From positions 28,814-82,318 of the forward strand of contig QHSR01000245.1 of assembly GCA_003221635.1 (NCBI GenBank): a stretch of DNA of 53,505 bases. Reading direction: 5' to 3'. The position numbers and the translations under genes are program-made. The notes under the pieces are model-generated. The model had not been told where the DNA came from, ran no database searches, and saw nothing but the letters and a program-made list of their open reading frames with translations. This DNA is from Candidatus Rokuibacteriota bacterium (GTDB lineage: Bacteria > Methylomirabilota > Methylomirabilia > Rokubacteriales > CSP1-6). This document shows positions 50,378-53,505 of the stretch, in pieces. The first letter of the stretch is position 1. Each line of letters starts with the position of its first letter.

Positions 50378-51024
50378 CGTTCGGCCCCCACGGCGGCCCG
50401 GACCGCGTCCCTGATGGCCGCGATCGCGCCCTCGCCGACCACGGTGGCCAGCACGTTGCGCTGGCGGTAGTAGTCGAGCAGGGGCGCCGTCTGTCGCCGG
50501 TAGACTTCGAGGCGGTTCCGCACGGTGGCCTCGCGGTCGTCTTCCCGCTGATAGAGCTCGCCGCCGCACGCGTCGCAGACGCCCGCGCGCTTCGGCGGGC
50601 TCGACGTCAGATGGTACGTACGGCCGCACGCGCGGCACACGCGCCGGCCCGTCAGCCGGCGCAGCAGCTCGGCCTCGGAGACGTCGAAGTAGACCACCGC
50701 GTCGAGCGTCTGGCCGAGGTCCTTCAACAGTCGCGCGAGGGCCTCCGCCTGGGCGATGGTCCGCGGAAAGCCGTCGAGGATGAAGCCCCTCGCCGCGTCG
50801 CGCCCGCCGAGGCGCTCGGCCATCAACCGAATGATCACATCGTCGGGGACGAGCGCGCCGTGATCCATGTAGCGCTTGGCTTCGACTCCGACTGCCGTGC
50901 CGGCCGCCACCGCCTCGCGCAACATGTCGCCGGTCGCGAGGTGGGGCACGCCCCACTCGCGCGCGAGGTCGCGCGCCTGGGTGCCCTTGCCGGCTCCCGG
51001 AGGTCCGAGAAACGCGACGCGCAC
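50374..51024 (-). CDS. adk: Adenylate kinase, zinc-lid form
   Basis: The 216-aa enzyme interconverts ATP, AMP and ADP. VRVAFLGPPGAGKGTQARDL is the P-loop, ATGDMLREAV the AMP site, and GFILDGFPRTIAQAEAL is conserved. The LID carries four cysteines (VCRACGRTYH and VCDACGG), the zinc-binding form common in Gram-positive and many soil bacteria. GTG at 51024 gives the canonical N-terminus; TTG at 51030, overlapping the secY stop, is an alternative. It precedes map. Confidence 0.95.
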   Translation of the reverse strand: MRVAFLGPPGAGKGTQARDLAREWGVPHLATGDMLREAVAAGTAVGVEAKRYMDHGALVPDDVIIRLMAERLGGRDAARGFILDGFPRTIAQAEALARLLKDLGQTLDAVVYFDVSEAELLRRLTGRRVCRACGRTYHLTSSPPKRAGVCDACGGELYQREDDREATVRNRLEVYRRQTAPLLDYYRQRNVLATVVGEGAIAAIRDAVRAAVGAER

Positions 51025-51026
51025 GC

Positions 51027-52355
51027 TCAACTCCGCGCGAACGCGCCCGAGCGCGACTTGGACCGCTTCAGGAAGCCCTCGTAGTTCCGCATGAGGAGGT
51101 GGGACTCCATCTGGCGAACGGTGTCGAGCGCCACGCCGACCACGATCAAGAGGCTGGTCCCGCCGAAGTAGAACGGCACGTTGAACCAACGGATCAGGTA
51201 GTCCGGCAGCACCGAGATCAGCGCGAGGAACAGGGCGCCCGGCAGGGTGATCCGCGTGAGCGTCCGGTCGATGTACTCCGCCGTCTTCTTGCCCGGCCGC
51301 ACGCCCGGGATGAAGCCACCGTACTTCTTCATATTGTCCGCGAGGTCGATCGGGTTGAACACGATCGCCGTGTAGAAATAGGCGAAGAAGACGATCAGCC
51401 CCATGTACATCAGGGTGTAGAAGGCGCGTCCGGGCGACATCGCGTCGGCGATCCACTGCATCCACGGGTGCGGGACGAATCGCGTCAGGGTCGCCGGGAA
51501 CAGGATCAGCGAGGACGCGAAGATGACCGGGATGACGCCCGCCGTGTTGATCCGTAACGGGATGTGCGTCGACTGCCCGCCGTACACGCGCCGGCCGACG
51601 ACGCGTTTGGCGTACTGCACCGGGATCTTTCGCTGGCCCTCCTGCATGAGCACGACGGCCGCCGTCACCCCGACCATCACCAGGATGATCGCGCCGAAGA
51701 CGAAGAGCTTCAGCTCGCCCGTCGAGATGAGGACGTACGAGGCCTGGATGGCCGACGGCAGCCGCACGACGATTCCCGCGAAGATGATCAGCGAGATCCC
51801 GTTGCCGATGCCCTTCTCGGAGATCTGCTCGCCCATCCACATGATCAGCGCGGTCCCCGCGGTCAGCGTGATCATCGTCAGCAGCCGGAACCCCCAGCCG
51901 GGCGTCGGCACGATCGCCAGGCCCTCGGGGCTCCGCATGCTCTCGAGGCCGTACGCGATGCCGAGCGCCTGGACGCACGACAGCACGATCGTGCCGTACC
52001 GGGTGTACTGGGTGATCTTCTTGCGGCCCGCCTCGCCCTCCTTGGCGAGCCGCTCGAGCGTCGGGACGACGACGGTCAGGAGCTGCAGGATGATCGACGC
52101 CGAGATGTACGGCATGATGCCGAGCGCGAAGATGGACAGCCGCCTCAGATTTCCGCCCGAGAAGAGATCGACCATTCCCAGGAGCGTGCCCTGCACCTGA
52201 TCGAAGAACTGCGAGAGCGCATGGCCGTCGATGCCGGGGGTGGGCACGTGGGCGCCCAGACGGTACGCGACGAGCAGCACCGCGGTCATGAGGACGCGCC
52301 GCTTCAGCTCCGGGATCTTGAAGACGTTCTGGAAGCTCTGGAGACTCTCGATCAC
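51027..52355 (-). CDS. secY: Preprotein translocase subunit SecY
   Basis: The 442-aa membrane protein forms the Sec channel. It shows LKRRVLMTAVLLVAYRLGAH, a glycine-rich GGNLRRLSIFALGIMPYISA, GVIPVIFASSLILFPATLTR and KYGGFIPGVRPGKKTAEYID, all SecY signatures, with ten expected membrane helices. It exports the signal-peptide proteins seen elsewhere in this window. ATG at 52355 overlaps the rplO stop by 4 nt. Confidence 0.97.
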   Translation of the reverse strand: MIESLQSFQNVFKIPELKRRVLMTAVLLVAYRLGAHVPTPGIDGHALSQFFDQVQGTLLGMVDLFSGGNLRRLSIFALGIMPYISASIILQLLTVVVPTLERLAKEGEAGRKKITQYTRYGTIVLSCVQALGIAYGLESMRSPEGLAIVPTPGWGFRLLTMITLTAGTALIMWMGEQISEKGIGNGISLIIFAGIVVRLPSAIQASYVLISTGELKLFVFGAIILVMVGVTAAVVLMQEGQRKIPVQYAKRVVGRRVYGGQSTHIPLRINTAGVIPVIFASSLILFPATLTRFVPHPWMQWIADAMSPGRAFYTLMYMGLIVFFAYFYTAIVFNPIDLADNMKKYGGFIPGVRPGKKTAEYIDRTLTRITLPGALFLALISVLPDYLIRWFNVPFYFGGTSLLIVVGVALDTVRQMESHLLMRNYEGFLKRSKSRSGAFARS

Positions 52356-52819
52356 GAAGCCGGCACCTCGCCGCCGAGCGTCTCGACGCGACCGCCCTTC
52401 GCCTCGATCTTCGCGCGCGCGGATCCGCTCACCGCGTGCGCGCGGACGGTCAGCGCATGCGCCACGTCCCCCTCGCCGAGGATCTTCACGCGCGACCGCG
52501 CGCTGCCCTTGATCAGGCGCGCGCGGGTGAGGCTCTCGGGATCGACCACAGCATTCGGCCCGAACCCGCCGAGCGCCTCGAGGTTGACGACCACGTAGAC
52601 GGTCCGGCCGCCGTGGGGGACGAAGCCGCGCTTGGGCAGCCGGCGGTAGAGCGGCATCTGGCCGCCCTCGAATCCGCCGCCCTTGCCGCCGCCCGACCGG
52701 GCGTTGTGGCCCTTGTGCCCCTTGGTAGAGGTCTTCCCGTGACCGGAGCCGGGGCCGCGACCGATCTTCTTCCGCCGCTTGGTGGCGCCCGGCGCCGGGC
52801 GCAGCTCGTCAAGCTTCAC
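52352..52819 (-). CDS. rplO: 50S ribosomal protein L15
   Basis: The 155-aa protein starts [20 protein letters not shown] with the Gly-rich GRGPGSGHGKTSTKGHKGHN and GGGFEGGQMPLYRRLPKRGF typical of L15, a late-assembling 50S protein. The start overlaps the end of rpmD by 11 nt, and the stop overlaps secY. Length is normal. Confidence 0.97.
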   Translation of the reverse strand: MKLDELRPAPGATKRRKKIGRGPGSGHGKTSTKGHKGHNARSGGGKGGGFEGGQMPLYRRLPKRGFVPHGGRTVYVVVNLEALGGFGPNAVVDPESLTRARLIKGSARSRVKILGEGDVAHALTVRAHAVSGSARAKIEAKGGRVETLGGEVPAS

Positions 52820-52997
52820 GGGTCACCTTGAGCACGTGGGGTACCGCCGCGATCATGCCGCGCACCGACGGCGAGTCCGCGTGGCTGACCACCTGACGGA
52901 TGTGGCGGAGGCCGAGCGCCCGGACCGTCGCTTCCTGCCTGGGGGACAGGCCGATGAGCGAGCGCGTGAGCGTGACTCTAAGCCTCTTGTCGGCCAC
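52809..52997 (-). CDS. rpmD: 50S ribosomal protein L30
   Basis: The 62-aa product reads [20 protein letters not shown] then [20 protein letters not shown], the bacterial L30 pattern. GTG at 52997 gives the usual start and overlaps the rpsE end by 20 nt, an unusually long overlap for this operon. The track's 53030 start adds a non-homologous extension inside rpsE. Confidence 0.94.
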   Translation of the reverse strand: MADKRLRVTLTRSLIGLSPRQEATVRALGLRHIRQVVSHADSPSVRGMIAAVPHVLKVTREA

Positions 52998-53505
52998 CGA
53001 CCGTCTCCTCCACCAACGCGCTGTCGCCACGCCGCCGCGCCGCGTGCAGGTCTTGCAGGCGCTTGATCCGGCGCAGGGCGTCGAGCGTGGCCTTGAGCAC
53101 GTTGTGCGGGTTATTCGATCCGAGCGTCTTCGTGAGGATGTCCTGCACGCCCGCCGCCTCGAGGATCGGCCGCACGGCGCCCCCGGCGATGACGCCCGTG
53201 CCAGGCACCGCCGGCTTGAGGAAGACGCGCCCGGCGCCGAAGTGTCCGGTGATCTCGCACGGGATCGTCGTGTCCTTCAGCGGCACGAAGATCAGATCCT
53301 TCTTGGCGTGCTCCACCGCCTTGCGGATCGCCTCGGGCACCTCGTGGGCCTTGCCGAGGCCGACACCCACGTGGCCCCGACCGTCGCCGACCACCACCAG
53401 CGCCGTGAACGAGAAGCGGCGGCCGCCCTTGACGACCTTGGCCACGCGGTTGATGGAGACAACGCGGTCATTCAGCTCGAGCACGCTCGGATCGATCTTC
53501 GCTTC
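52978..53505 (-). CDS. rpsE: 30S ribosomal protein S5, 5' end off window
   Basis: The frame is open to the right edge of the window and continues beyond the track start at 53484, with [80 protein letters not shown] and [18 protein letters not shown] are S5 motifs. S5 lines the mRNA entry channel. Only a short N-terminal part is missing, and the gene opens the visible part of the spc operon. Confidence 0.96.
   Translation of the reverse strand, partial: EAKIDPSVLELNDRVVSINRVAKVVKGGRRFSFTALVVVGDGRGHVGVGLGKAHEVPEAIRKAVEHAKKDLIFVPLKDTTIPCEITGHFGAGRVFLKPAVPGTGVIAGGAVRPILEAAGVQDILTKTLGSNNPHNVLKATLDALRRIKRLQDLHAARRRGDSALVEETVGGRQEA

Overview
The window is high-GC bacterial chromosomal DNA, roughly two thirds G+C by eye. 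It has dense, mostly overlapping genes, many GTG starts and many 4-nt ATGA/GTGA stop-start overlaps. Three things suggest a soil or subsurface lineage such as Candidatus Rokubacteria/Methylomirabilota: the ribosomal protein order (rpsE-rpmD-rplO-secY-adk-map-infA-rpmJ-rpsM-rpsK-rpsD-rpoA-rplQ), a hydantoinase/oxoprolinase pair beside a TAXI-type TRAP binding protein, and a large Sec-exported RHS protein. This placement is an inference from gene content; no 16S rRNA gene is present.

Layout. (1) 1-7672, minus strand: a polysaccharide or glycolipid assembly operon with a C-methyltransferase, a GT2-methyltransferase fusion, a DegT-type sugar aminotransferase, a second methyltransferase, a short DPM1-like GT2 and two tandem paralogous GT39-like membrane glycosyltransferases. 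The first of these two runs off the window and is absent from the ORF track. A 69-codon ORF inside the operon looks like a decayed third copy. (2) 7900-9998, plus strand: another GT39-like protein coupled to a MaoC-like protein. (3) 10101-16681: MOSC protein, FAD amine oxidoreductase, TAXI binding protein (minus), and a hyuA/hyuB pair. hyuA is frameshifted, and a related ~69-bp repeat sits in both hyuA and the 5' end of hyuB. (4) 16963-25907: an exported IPT/PPC-like protein, a 1701-aa exported Kelch/RHS protein with a low-GC C-terminal tip that looks like a permuted papain-type enzyme, a small membrane protein that may be its immunity partner, and the 5'-truncated remnant of a CARDB protein. 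(5) 26062-33759: methylglyoxal synthase, a cysteine-free Asp/Glu-racemase-like protein, and a five-gene envelope cassette (TPR lipoprotein, TPR protein, DUF4124/DUF2059-like, zinc-ribbon DUF898-like, M48 peptidase). (6) 33863-45404: FIST protein, sigma-54 response regulator, thioredoxin, trpE-trpG-thiL-two CNNM/CorC-type transporters, dienelactone hydrolase, two coupled 50-aa ORFs, a sensor kinase and an IS21-type transposase fragment. (7) 45728-53505: bactofilin (plus) converging with zero spacing on the spc/alpha ribosomal operon (minus), which runs off the right edge inside rpsE.

The most unusual regions are the RHS tip/immunity island with its abrupt right junction (24039-24850), the hyuA/hyuB repeat pair, the two perfect 58-bp direct repeats at 42378-42499, the perfect 16-bp inverted repeat at 43202-43255, and the tandem paralogous TPR pair in the envelope cassette. 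All family assignments come from reading motifs by eye. No database search was run.
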